A stretch of 64,000 bases of DNA. Source: Myroides odoratus DSM 2801. Its GTDB lineage: Bacteria; Bacteroidota; Bacteroidia; Flavobacteriales; Flavobacteriaceae. Position 1 is the stretch's first letter. Every line of letters begins with the position of its first letter. Location: the NCBI RefSeq assembly GCF_000243275.1, contig NZ_CM001437.1:673388-737387 (forward strand). The letters run 5' to 3'. Made by a program: the position numbers and the translations under genes. Positions 35,446 through 43,526 of this stretch are shown here, piece after piece. The notes beneath the pieces were generated by a model, which saw nothing but the letters and a program-made list of their open reading frames with translations, was not told the origin of the DNA and ran no database searches.

Positions 35446-36999
35446 ATGAATGCAATTAATATACTCTGGGTTGATGATGAAATTGATCTATTAAAACCGC
35501 ATATTCTCTTTTTAGAAAAAAAAAATTACGCTGTTACAACTGCCACCAATGGAGCTGATGCGATTGAACTCGTCAATCAGCATCATTTCGACATTGTCTT
35601 TCTTGATGAAAACATGCCGGGTTTAACGGGGTTAGAAACCTTAAACGAAATCAAAAGTATCAAAAATAGTCTTCCTGTTGTGATGATCACAAAAAGCGAG
35701 GAAGAATACATCATGGAAGAAGCTATTGGTGCTAAAATTGCGGATTATCTCATTAAGCCTGTCAACCCCAATCAGATTCTTTTATGTTTAAAAAAGAACC
35801 TAGACGATTCTCGAATTGTCTCTGAAAAATCATCTTTAAGTTATCAAAAGGAATTTCGCAATATTGCGATGGATTTAATGGCTATCAATACGTATGAAGA
35901 CTGGATTTCACTTTATCGCAAGCTATTGTTTTGGGAAAGTAAACTCGAAGATATTGAGGATCAGAATCTAATCAATATCTTAGAAGGTCAGAAAAGTGAA
36001 GCCAATAGTCTATTTGGTAAATTTATTGAAAAGAAATACGAAACGTGGATCAATTCTACTTCCGATCGTCCTACTTTTTCACATGAGATTTTCAAGAAAT
36101 GGGTGGTTCCTGAACTAAAAAAAGAGAACAATAAAGTTTTATTCCTCGTTATAGATAACATGAGATATGACCAATGGCGCTCTTTTGAACCCATTGTATC
36201 AAATTATTATAAGATCGAAACGGAACATACCTTTTTCTCTATTTTACCCACAACAACGCAATATGCTAGAAATGCCATTTTTTCTGGATTAACACCTTTA
36301 CAAATGGAGCAAATGCATCCAAGTTGGTGGAAAAACGATACAGATGACGGCGGAAAAAACTTACATGAGAATGACTTTTTACAAGCGCAATTACAGCGCT
36401 TGCGCCTGACTATTCCCAATGAGTATTTTAAGATTGTCGGGCAAAAAGATGGCCGTAAATTAGTCGATAATTTCAATGCAATTAAACACAATCAACTCAT
36501 TACGATTGTCTATAATTTTGTTGATATGCTTTCGCATGCTAAAACAGAAATGGAAGTCATTAAAGAGCTAGCATCCAATGACAAAGCATATCGTTCACTG
36601 ACGACTAGTTGGTTTAAAAACTCTAGCTTACTCGATGTTATTCAACAAGCTCAACAGGCAGGATTTAAACTTATTATCACTACGGATCACGGCACCATCA
36701 ATTGCAATACGCCTTCTAAGGTTATAGGCGATAAGAATACGAGTTTAAATCTTCGTTATAAAACTGGGAAGAGCTTAACGTTCGAAAAGAAAGATGTCTA
36801 TATGGTGAAAGATCCAAAAAAGATTCAGCTGCCCGCTATAAATCTAAGTAGTTCCTTTATTTTTGCAAAGAATGATTGTTTCTTGGCGTATCAAAATAAT
36901 TACAACCATTATGTATCTTATTTTAGAAATACCTATCAACATGGAGGTATCTCGCTAGAAGAAATGATTGTTCCTTTTATCATATTAAATCCTAAATAA
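35446..36999 (+). CDS. porX: PorX, T9SS response regulator with phosphatase-superfamily effector domain
   Basis: This 517-residue protein has a receiver domain (residues 1-125, phosphoacceptor Asp54 in VFLDENMP), a helical linker (about 130-200) and an alkaline-phosphatase-superfamily/PglZ domain (VIDNMRYDQW, the nucleophile Thr in TTTQYARNAIFSGL, TTDHGTIN with metal ligands). PorX with the kinase PorY controls expression of type IX secretion genes, and crystal studies show it is a zinc-dependent phosphodiesterase. An in-frame TTG at 35431 lies 5 codons upstream; the ATG at 35446 is preferred. porY is not in this window. The stop touches the tsaE start. Confidence 0.93.
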   Translation: MNAINILWVDDEIDLLKPHILFLEKKNYAVTTATNGADAIELVNQHHFDIVFLDENMPGLTGLETLNEIKSIKNSLPVVMITKSEEEYIMEEAIGAKIADYLIKPVNPNQILLCLKKNLDDSRIVSEKSSLSYQKEFRNIAMDLMAINTYEDWISLYRKLLFWESKLEDIEDQNLINILEGQKSEANSLFGKFIEKKYETWINSTSDRPTFSHEIFKKWVVPELKKENNKVLFLVIDNMRYDQWRSFEPIVSNYYKIETEHTFFSILPTTTQYARNAIFSGLTPLQMEQMHPSWWKNDTDDGGKNLHENDFLQAQLQRLRLTIPNEYFKIVGQKDGRKLVDNFNAIKHNQLITIVYNFVDMLSHAKTEMEVIKELASNDKAYRSLTTSWFKNSSLLDVIQQAQQAGFKLIITTDHGTINCNTPSKVIGDKNTSLNLRYKTGKSLTFEKKDVYMVKDPKKIQLPAINLSSSFIFAKNDCFLAYQNNYNHYVSYFRNTYQHGGISLEEMIVPFIILNPK

Positions 37000-37416
37000 A
37001 TGGAATTCACTTATCAACTAGAAGAAATTGATAGCATTGCGGCTCAAGTATTACCTTTATTAACCCATAAAATTGTATTATTTCAGGCTCCGATGGGAGC
37101 TGGAAAAACTACTTTTATTAAGGCTTTAGCGAAGCAATTGGGTATTACCGAAATGACGAGTAGCCCAACTTTCTCTATCGTCAATGCCTATAAAATTCCA
37201 GATTCTACTGCTTCTTTATACCACTTCGATTTGTATCGTTTAGAGGAAGAAGAAGAGGCGTATGACTTTGGATTCGAGGAATATCTATATAGTGGAGATT
37301 GGTGTTTTATTGAATGGCCAGACAAAACGCCCAATTTAATTCCAGACAATCACTGCACAATAGAAATCGCTATCTTAGATACGCTAAAAAGAAAATTAAC
37401 GCTTACGAATGCTTAA
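37000..37416 (+). CDS. tsaE: tRNA t6A biosynthesis ATPase TsaE
   Basis: This 138-residue protein has the P-loop APMGAGKTTFIK, the SSPTFSIVNAY motif and the HFDLYRLE and EWPDK motifs of TsaE. It supports the TsaB-TsaD complex in adding threonylcarbamoyl to A37 of ANN-decoding tRNAs. Its ATG directly follows the porX stop with no gap. This porX-tsaE-ald order is one I remember as common in flavobacteria. Confidence 0.94.
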   Translation: MEFTYQLEEIDSIAAQVLPLLTHKIVLFQAPMGAGKTTFIKALAKQLGITEMTSSPTFSIVNAYKIPDSTASLYHFDLYRLEEEEEAYDFGFEEYLYSGDWCFIEWPDKTPNLIPDNHCTIEIAILDTLKRKLTLTNA

Positions 37417-37426
37417 CTAAAATCCT

Positions 37427-38623
37427 ATGTCCAAAATGTATCCTTTTTCTAAAAAAACCTTGATGCCTCAAGAGGAGTGCTTGCTTGTAGAGCCACGCAA
37501 AGGAGAATTGTTCATTGGCGTGCCTAAAGAAAACTTCAAGGTTGAAAAGAGAATTTGCATCACCCCTGAGGCTGTGCAAACCCTACATGCCTATGGACAT
37601 CGCGTATTAATTGAAAAAGGAGCTGGAGAGGCTTCTAGTTATAGTGATTTAGAATACAGCAAAGCAGGGGCTGAAATTACAACAGATCCCAAAAAAGTAT
37701 TTGGCTGCCCTATTGTAGTGAAAGTAGTTCCTCCTACCTTGGAGGAAATTAAGCTCATGACACCACATAGTGTATTGTGGTCCACCATCCAATTAAAGAC
37801 ATTAGATCCTGCTTACTTTAAAGCTTTAGCGAAGAAGAAAATCTCCGCAATTGGCTTTGAATTCATTCAAGATAAACACGGTTCTTTTCCTGCCACTAGT
37901 ATTTTAAGTGAAATTGCGGGAATAGCATCCATCCAAATTGCCTCTGAATTAATGACAACAACCAACAATGGAAAAGGGTTATTAATGGGAAATATCACAG
38001 GAGTTGTTCCTACAGAAGTTGTAATTTTAGGTGCGGGAATTGTAGCGGAATATGCTGCTAAAACGGCCATCAGTATGGGAGCAAACGTTCGTATTTTTGA
38101 CAATTCCATCCAAAAATTAAGACGTTTACAAAACAACCTTCCCTTTCCTGTTTCTACGTCTACAATTCAAGATAAAATTCTTTTGAAAGCGCTAATGCGA
38201 TGTGATGTTGTTATTGGTGCTATTCGCGGTAAAAATCGATCGCCGATTGTCGTGACGCAAACCATGGTAGAAAGCATGAAAAAAGATGCCGTAATCATTG
38301 ATGTGGCAATTGACAATGGCGGATGCTTTGAAACGTCTGAATTAACGACACATGAACATCCGATCAAACGAAAATTTGAAGTCATTCATTATGGCGTTCC
38401 CAATATTACTTCACGTTATTGCAAAACCGCTTCTATGGCAGTTAGCAATGTCATTACTCCTTTTTTATTAGATTTTGCTGACAATGGTAGCCTAGAAGGT
38501 ACCGTATTCACAGATAATGTCTTAAAATCTGGTATCTATACATATAAAGGGTTAATCACAAATAAGGTGGTTGCAGATTGGTTCAATTTAGATTACAAAG
38601 ACATTCGACTTTTTGCGTTCTAA
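37427..38623 (+). CDS. ald: Alanine dehydrogenase
   Basis: This 398-residue enzyme interconverts L-alanine and pyruvate plus ammonia using NAD. It has the N-terminal catalytic domain (GVPKENFKVEKRICITPEAV, with EKGAG following) and a Rossmann domain (VVILGAGIVAEYAAKTAISMGANV). It starts 10 bases after tsaE. The related NAD(P) transhydrogenase alpha subunit is the main alternative, but length and the absence of a beta gene favour alanine dehydrogenase. Confidence 0.88.
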   Translation: MSKMYPFSKKTLMPQEECLLVEPRKGELFIGVPKENFKVEKRICITPEAVQTLHAYGHRVLIEKGAGEASSYSDLEYSKAGAEITTDPKKVFGCPIVVKVVPPTLEEIKLMTPHSVLWSTIQLKTLDPAYFKALAKKKISAIGFEFIQDKHGSFPATSILSEIAGIASIQIASELMTTTNNGKGLLMGNITGVVPTEVVILGAGIVAEYAAKTAISMGANVRIFDNSIQKLRRLQNNLPFPVSTSTIQDKILLKALMRCDVVIGAIRGKNRSPIVVTQTMVESMKKDAVIIDVAIDNGGCFETSELTTHEHPIKRKFEVIHYGVPNITSRYCKTASMAVSNVITPFLLDFADNGSLEGTVFTDNVLKSGIYTYKGLITNKVVADWFNLDYKDIRLFAF

Positions 38624-38685
38624 TTTTTTGCCAATTATTTAGTTTTACAACGCTATATTGCTACTTTTGTACAAATTTTAAAGAA

Positions 38686-39060
38686 ATGAGTTTTATACAA
38701 AGACTTGCGTATTATTTGTTTGGTCTATTAATCGGCTGCATGTTTTTATTTTACTTTTTTGGAGAAAAGAAAACAGAGTTTTGCTATTTACCAAATTGTA
38801 GAGTGTTGAAAGACTTGAGAAGCAAGCCTGTTCAATATAGTTCAGACGCAGAATTTAAATTAAAAGAAGGTTGGGTTGTAGAAGATGATATTCGAAAATC
38901 GCTACAATATGGCAAGGTAGACTTTGATCAAAGTAATGTTGATTTTGAAAAGGGTAAGCTTTATGTCATCAGTGGTCGTAATGCCAACAATGACCCAATT
39001 ACAATTAAGATTGTCAATTACAGTGATAAGATCAAACTTTTAGATATAACAAAGCCCTAA
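38686..39060 (+). CDS. Small membrane-anchored protein (DUF4258-like)
   Basis: This 124-residue protein begins at ATG 38686. The frame extends further upstream into the 3' end of ald but without family support. One N-terminal transmembrane helix (about residues 7-25) is followed by a soluble domain with NCRVLKDLRSKPVQY and an alpha/beta region. I recall similar proteins as DUF4258, near ald in flavobacteria; this is from memory. The stop codon is inside the terminator stem. Function is unknown. Confidence 0.72.
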   Translation: MSFIQRLAYYLFGLLIGCMFLFYFFGEKKTEFCYLPNCRVLKDLRSKPVQYSSDAEFKLKEGWVVEDDIRKSLQYGKVDFDQSNVDFEKGKLYVISGRNANNDPITIKIVNYSDKIKLLDITKP

Positions 39061-39074
39061 TTTTTTAGGGCTTT
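39051..39074. terminator. Bidirectional terminator overlapping the DUF4258-like stop codon
   Basis: AAAGCCCTAA-TTTT-TTAGGGCTTT, a perfect 10-bp stem, includes the stop codon of the plus-strand gene and ends 8 bases from the 3' end of the minus-strand regulator gene. Confidence 0.75.
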
Positions 39075-39081
39075 TGTCTTT

Positions 39082-39642
39082 TTATACTGGATCTATTTGT
39101 ATTCGATGAGATGGAGTAACTTGCTTAAATGCTGTAGGTGTCATACCCGTTATCTTTTTAAACTGTGTACTCAAATGTGCTACACTGCTGTAGTTTAATT
39201 GAAAGGCAATTTCTTTCAGGGTTAACTCATCATGGATGAGTAATTCTTTTACTTTTTCAATCTTGAGATGAATAAAGTATTGTTCAATCGTCGTTGATTC
39301 AATTTGAGAGAAAAGCTGTGTCAAATACAAGTAATCTTTATTTAATTGCGCAGATAAATAGGCGGATAAAGGAGTTTCTAATGCCAATTGATCCGATTGC
39401 AATAACCCAATCAACAAGGATTTAATTTGAGTAACCAACTGACGTTCTTTGTCATTGAGTAGCTCAAATCCAATTTCTTCTAATTTTTGACTCAACTGTT
39501 GTACTTCTGTCTCAGTCAATTGCTCTTGTAGTTCTACTTCTCCTAAATGAATGGCAACAGCTGTATGGTTCATTCCCTGTAAAATTTGCTCTACGGCTAA
39601 TATACAACGATGACAAACCATATTTTTCACATATAATTTCAT
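39082..39642 (-). CDS. AraC-type regulator with N-terminal heavy-metal-binding module
   Basis: This 186-residue protein has an N-terminal segment of about 60 residues with MVCHRC (residues 8-13), a perfect MxCxxC metal-associated (HMA) motif with Cys10 and Cys13. An AraC/XylS DNA-binding domain occupies about residues 95-178 (LTLKEIAFQLNYSSVAHLS and FKKITGMTPTAFK). The combination suggests a regulator that senses copper or a similar soft metal directly. No metal exporter is adjacent. It follows a 57-residue reading frame by 6 bases. The sensing role is inferred from the motif. Confidence 0.85.
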   Translation of the reverse strand: MKLYVKNMVCHRCILAVEQILQGMNHTAVAIHLGEVELQEQLTETEVQQLSQKLEEIGFELLNDKERQLVTQIKSLLIGLLQSDQLALETPLSAYLSAQLNKDYLYLTQLFSQIESTTIEQYFIHLKIEKVKELLIHDELTLKEIAFQLNYSSVAHLSTQFKKITGMTPTAFKQVTPSHRIQIDPV

Positions 39643-39648
39643 CTTTGT

Positions 39649-39822
39649 TTACGCTTTTACTGGTTTGTACGTTACTTGTTGTACACTTTGGCTCGTGCCT
39701 TCATTGCTTCTTTTTTTAGTCTTGCTTGACTCAACACAAGAGTCATGATGCTCCTTATTTGCTAAAAGCATCAACCACGTCTTGTTTATTATATTGAAAT
39801 ATATTTTCATGCTTCGGTTCAT
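39649..39822 (-). CDS. Small 57-residue protein upstream of the metal-type regulator
   Basis: ATG at 39822 opens a 57-codon frame that stops at 39649, only 6 bases before the AraC-type regulator. The product has a hydrophobic centre (residues about 10-21), a His-His-Asp-Ser-Cys cluster (residues 25-29) and a basic, polar tail. A TATCTTTG (39831-39838) matching the -7 consensus stands 8 bases upstream, though no clear -33 TTG is visible. Spacing and promoter suggest a real gene. I recognise no family. It could be a metal-binding partner or a leader peptide for the regulator. An internal ATG at 39810 is an alternative start. Confidence 0.5.
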   Translation of the reverse strand: MNRSMKIYFNIINKTWLMLLANKEHHDSCVESSKTKKRSNEGTSQSVQQVTYKPVKA

Positions 39823-39830
39823 TTTACTCT

Positions 39831-39838
39831 CAAAGATA
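39831..39838 (-). promoter_or_regulatory. -7 promoter element for the small protein-regulator operon
   Basis: TATCTTTG on the minus strand fits TAnnTTTG exactly. A matching TTG about 19 bases further up is absent, so the promoter may be weak or activator-dependent. Confidence 0.4.
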
Positions 39839-39894
39839 GAAAAAAGGAGCTGAATCTAAGAATCCCTCCTCAGCTACCATAAAAATGAACATAA

Positions 39895-39923
39895 AAAAAG
39901 CTATCTCTGGGAGATAGCTTTTT
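39895..39923 (-). terminator. Terminator of the 66-residue protein gene
   Basis: A perfect 13-bp stem (AAAAAGCTATCTC) with a 3-base loop ends 3 bases past the minus-strand stop at 39927. Confidence 0.78.
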
Positions 39924-39926
39924 ATT

Positions 39927-40127
39927 TTATACGGATAATAAATGTAGTGAATCGCTTAATTCTGGCTTTTCTTGCACAAAGCTGCTCACCCATTTCCCTA
40001 ATTGTTCAACATCATAAGGCACTAAATGATTTAATGCTTTTTGTAACTCTTTATAAAACAATTTCGAGTCAAAACTAACACTCTCTAAGATCGTCGTTGC
40101 ATAGTTCAACATTATTCTTGTTTTCAT
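39927..40127 (-). CDS. Small hypothetical protein, 66 residues
   Basis: The frame ends right before a strong terminator and starts after an AT-rich region, which supports a real gene. The product is predicted to be all-helical (MLNYATTILESVSFDSKLF, then FYKELQKALNHLVPYDVEQL). I recall short Bacteroidota proteins with a similar start and no assigned function. No membrane segment or metal motif is present. Confidence 0.65.
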   Translation of the reverse strand: MKTRIMLNYATTILESVSFDSKLFYKELQKALNHLVPYDVEQLGKWVSSFVQEKPELSDSLHLLSV

Positions 40128-40429
40128 AACTCTATATTTTAAATCTTACTCTGTATAAACATACTTCTTTTTTTATTCAAATCAAGTTTACAGCCTATAT
40201 TTTAATATTTTTTTAATACTTCATATTTTTAGGCTAAACACCTCTATTAAACGTAAAAAAACAAGACTTATTATACGAAGTATAAAAATAAGTCGTATTT
40301 ATTAGGAATACTAAAATTCTACTTACTTATATGCGTGTAATCGTAAAAAAGTCATACCTACATTCAAAATAAGTTGTACTTTAATCCCTTAACATTTCAA
40401 TTTAGTATTACCTATTCAAACCTTTGACA
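40128..40429. other. 302-base AT-rich intergenic region with an inverted repeat
   Basis: The region separates two divergent small genes. It contains an imperfect palindrome at 40265-40294 (GACTTAT-TATAC-GAA-GTATA-AAA-ATAAGTC). I see no gene, RNA signature or well-formed promoter. Confidence 0.45.
40265..40294. repeat. 30-base near-palindrome
   Basis: Outer arms GACTTAT/ATAAGTC and inner arms TATAC/GTATA flank GAA, with three unpaired bases (AAA) on the right. It may be a regulator site or a transcribed hairpin. Confidence 0.45.
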
Positions 40430-41041
40430 ATGAAGTTAAAATCAAATTTTTCACGTGGCGCTGTGCTTATTTTAACGATTATATTCTTAATTACTGCCGT
40501 TACTTTTGAAATTTTCGAGCTGAGTTCTTTACCTGCCCAATTTTTTGGTACCTTATTAGGTGTAGTCATTACGGCTATTATTACCGTTTTACTTTTACAA
40601 GGGCAAACGAAAAGCGAGGAATCAAGAGAGCGAAACCTCATGGTCTTTGAAAAGAAACAGGAAGTTTTCTTTCATTTCTTAACGCAATTGAATACTATTT
40701 TACAAAAAGAAAAACTAACGCTGCATTTGAGTCATGATAAAACCTTGGAGCGAGAAGTAAACAGTTTACAAGATTTACTTTTTGAATTTGGTTTTTTACA
40801 GATGCATACCTCTACAGAGACTTTTGATCAAATCTTACTATGTGTTGGGAACTTAATGGAAGAAAGCAAAAAGATTAAGCTGCTTGAGAATAAAACCGAA
40901 AAGGATTTTGAAGGATATTATAAAGTCTTAGCAACGGATTTCTTTGCTATTGTTTCCCTTTTAAAATTAGAGTTGTACAATGCCGCTCCAACAGATATCA
41001 GTAAAAAACACTTGGATCGTATCATCAAGCTTTCGTTTTAA
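40430..41041 (+). CDS. Hypothetical protein with two N-terminal TM helices
   Basis: This 203-residue protein starts at ATG 40430; a TTG two codons upstream is less likely. Two hydrophobic helices (about residues 11-30 and 36-57) are followed by a mostly helical, charged cytoplasmic domain of about 145 residues (SEESRERNLMVFEKKQEVFF). No catalytic motif is recognisable. It is a single gene with its own terminator, and its function is unknown. Confidence 0.75.
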   Translation: MKLKSNFSRGAVLILTIIFLITAVTFEIFELSSLPAQFFGTLLGVVITAIITVLLLQGQTKSEESRERNLMVFEKKQEVFFHFLTQLNTILQKEKLTLHLSHDKTLEREVNSLQDLLFEFGFLQMHTSTETFDQILLCVGNLMEESKKIKLLENKTEKDFEGYYKVLATDFFAIVSLLKLELYNAAPTDISKKHLDRIIKLSF

Positions 41042-41063
41042 AAAAACAATTCAATAAAAAAAC

Positions 41064-41103
41064 CCTATCCTAGCCGCTCTAAACAACGAGTGGTTAGGAT
41101 AGG
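41064..41103. terminator. Terminator after the two-TM hypothetical gene
   Basis: A 16-bp stem with one wobble or mismatch, an 8-base loop and T run follows the plus-strand stop at 41041. It faces the 3' end of the DUF2199 gene and may act on both strands. Confidence 0.7.
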
Positions 41104-41171
41104 ATTTTTTGTTTTACGAGAGTTTGTTAGCTTCTAACTCGATGATCTGAACAAAGCTTCATGTACTCTTC

Positions 41172-41675
41172 TTACTGCCCTAGAGCAGCCTGAATTCGAT
41201 TGGTTGCTTCCTCTAGGCTAATTCCACTGTATATATCGCGAACGAGATCATTATTTTCCTTTTGATGCAGGTAAATAAACGGACGACCTCTTTCATTATC
41301 TACTTCGACATTAACCCCAACTTCCATACAAGTTGTAAATGAATAGGGAGCAATATGGTTATTGAGCCATCCAAAATAGGTCGTTTTAAATGATTTATTT
41401 TCAAAGTTTTCGTAATATTCTTTGAAACTTGTTTCACTGAGCGAAACCCAAACACCATAGTCCAAATCTTGACATGCATCTGCTACTGTTTGAATCAGGA
41501 CAACGCGAATAAAATAGTACGTATGTTCTGGGTTAATAATGGCACAAAAATCGCTGGTTACTTCCGCATCTTCTTTTTCTTCTTCTGTCAATTGTGCATA
41601 ACTCAAAGGCGTTGGATAGACTAATGCAGGCCAATCTTCATGTTCTTGTCCACAATTTTCACACGTATACTTCAT
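41172..41675 (-). CDS. DUF2199 family protein
   Basis: This 167-residue protein begins at ATG 41675 with a CxxC zinc-ribbon-like start (MKYTCENCGQEHEDWPAL), followed by DFCAI, VWVSLSETSFKEY and YFGWLNN motifs, as in DUF2199. The frame stays open 32 codons further upstream, but the CENCG start is the family norm. The function of DUF2199 is unknown. It is a single gene. Confidence 0.85.
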   Translation of the reverse strand: MKYTCENCGQEHEDWPALVYPTPLSYAQLTEEEKEDAEVTSDFCAIINPEHTYYFIRVVLIQTVADACQDLDYGVWVSLSETSFKEYYENFENKSFKTTYFGWLNNHIAPYSFTTCMEVGVNVEVDNERGRPFIYLHQKENNDLVRDIYSGISLEEATNRIQAALGQ

Positions 41676-41800
41676 TTTTTTATTTACAATATTACGTTTT
41701 TTTAGGATGCTGTGGTTGTTTCTGATGAATGACTTAGACTGAATAGCAGAATAAATCCAATTTGTATTCAAGTTATGGCAGACTATCTTCTGATTCCAAA

Positions 41801-41832
41801 AAAATGGATACGCTAAAAAGTGTATCCATTTT
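41801..41832 (-). terminator. Terminator of the susCD operon
   Basis: A 13-bp stem (AAAATGGATACGC, one G-T pair) with a 6-base loop ends 17 bases past the susD-like stop. Confidence 0.75.
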
Positions 41833-41849
41833 CAGTTAACAAAAAAAAA

Positions 41850-43517
41850 TTATTGTGCCCAGATTAATTTAGAATTCATGAGATCCCCTCCTATTCTTGC
41901 AGCTGCTGCATCTTTATTTACTTTATTCACGAGATTTAAATCTGTTGGATAGGTAACTCGTTCTGGTAAATCAGTCAATCCATTTGCAGGTGTGAATGTA
42001 TAGTCGGTTTGTTGTTGAGGCCCTGGTGCAATTAGCTCATGGCTTTGCCCAGGAAACAACAATGTTTTAGGATATTTTGTTCTTCTATATTCAGCCCATG
42101 CTTCATACGGTTGTAAAAATAAAGCAATGTATTTTTGGGTGAGTATTGTTTCCTGATTTACAACTACACCTTGTGCTAAATAAGCATCAATATCAGTAGT
42201 CGCTACGTTCCATTTTTGCATTGAAGCCTTAATTCCATTGGTATAATTCTCCTGTGGGTCTACACCTAATTCCGCCAATATAAAAGCTACTTCAGCGTAT
42301 TCCATCAGTATCTCGGTATAATCGGCTCTATATACCCTCCCACCAAATTGACAGGCGTAGTCGGCTTGACTTCCCGTATAGGCGTCAATAATTCCAATAG
42401 GCATACCCGTATAGAAATCAGGCGTACGCTCCACGTAATCATTTTTTTCTACACTCGGTTCAGACTTAGAAGCATCATAATAAAAGGCCAAGGTTACTTC
42501 TGTTTCTTTTCCGGCGTCATCTTCTACAAGCTGACTAATCGGCGCAACCATTTTGAATAATCTAGGATCTACCCTATTCGCAAAAGGATTCGCATGTGTC
42601 GTTTTTGTTTCTCCTTTTAGTAATTCAACAAACGTATTCGTTGGTGAAAAGTCATTTCTTCTGGAAATAAAAGCATCATAATAAAAAGGTGCGGGGTTCA
42701 CTGGGTCATTTTGAAATTGTTGTCCAACATTATCCTCATTGGATTGCATCAAACTTGCAGGATCCGCTGTTAATTCGGCAATATGCATTTGTGCACTAGG
42801 AATGACTTCCTTCACGCGATTGGCAATTCTCAAGCGCAGTGAATTCGCAAATTTCTTTAACTTCAGAGGAGAACCAAATAAAAAATCTCCGGCATTAAAA
42901 ACATTCGTAGCTTCCATGTTGATAGATGTTGCCGCTTCCTTCAGTTCGTTCATCAGATCCGTGTAAATCTTCTCTTGAGGAGCAAACTTAGGCGTTGTTA
43001 TTTCTTGATCTGTTCCCAAGGTCATGGCCTGAAAATCGGGGTCTTTTGTAGCATATGAATAATAGGGAACATCCCCATACATATCGACCAATTGCAATTG
43101 TACATAAGCAATCATAATACGCGCTGCGGCCAATTGGTTCGCAGGATCTCCATAAGTAGCTACTTTAGCTGCATTGGCAGGGTTCTTTACAATATCTATA
43201 ATTTGTTTATACCCTTTTACCGCTAAAAAGAGATCCGTATATAAACTATTGTTTACTTCTCCTCTAAATAAATAGCGATCTTCTGCAGTATAATTTCTTT
43301 GAGCCGAATATTGAATCCAAGGTAGAGCCATACGTCCTGAAGGCATCCCTCTTCTTGTTCGAGTCATTAATTCCTTATTGGTATTGTTAAACAATCCATT
43401 GGTTGTCACTTCTAAAGGTTGGTTTGGATTCACATTGATATTGTCCAAATCCTTGTCACAACTTATGCACAGGATAAGATTCATCGCTAATACGACTTGA
43501 ATGATATATTTTTTCAT
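41850..43517 (-). CDS. SusD/RagB-type nutrient-binding lipoprotein
   Basis: This 555-residue protein has a lipobox (CISC, Cys20) and a helical SusD-like fold of the SusD-like_2 type, with the typical DLDNINVNPNQP start and TPR-like repeats. It forms the lid of the SusC-type barrel 9 bases upstream and captures substrate at the cell surface. No glycoside hydrolase or peptidase lies next to the pair, so the nutrient (glycan, peptide or other) cannot be inferred. Confidence 0.92.
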   Translation of the reverse strand: MKKYIIQVVLAMNLILCISCDKDLDNINVNPNQPLEVTTNGLFNNTNKELMTRTRRGMPSGRMALPWIQYSAQRNYTAEDRYLFRGEVNNSLYTDLFLAVKGYKQIIDIVKNPANAAKVATYGDPANQLAAARIMIAYVQLQLVDMYGDVPYYSYATKDPDFQAMTLGTDQEITTPKFAPQEKIYTDLMNELKEAATSINMEATNVFNAGDFLFGSPLKLKKFANSLRLRIANRVKEVIPSAQMHIAELTADPASLMQSNEDNVGQQFQNDPVNPAPFYYDAFISRRNDFSPTNTFVELLKGETKTTHANPFANRVDPRLFKMVAPISQLVEDDAGKETEVTLAFYYDASKSEPSVEKNDYVERTPDFYTGMPIGIIDAYTGSQADYACQFGGRVYRADYTEILMEYAEVAFILAELGVDPQENYTNGIKASMQKWNVATTDIDAYLAQGVVVNQETILTQKYIALFLQPYEAWAEYRRTKYPKTLLFPGQSHELIAPGPQQQTDYTFTPANGLTDLPERVTYPTDLNLVNKVNKDAAAARIGGDLMNSKLIWAQ

Positions 43518-43526
43518 GTGCTTTAA

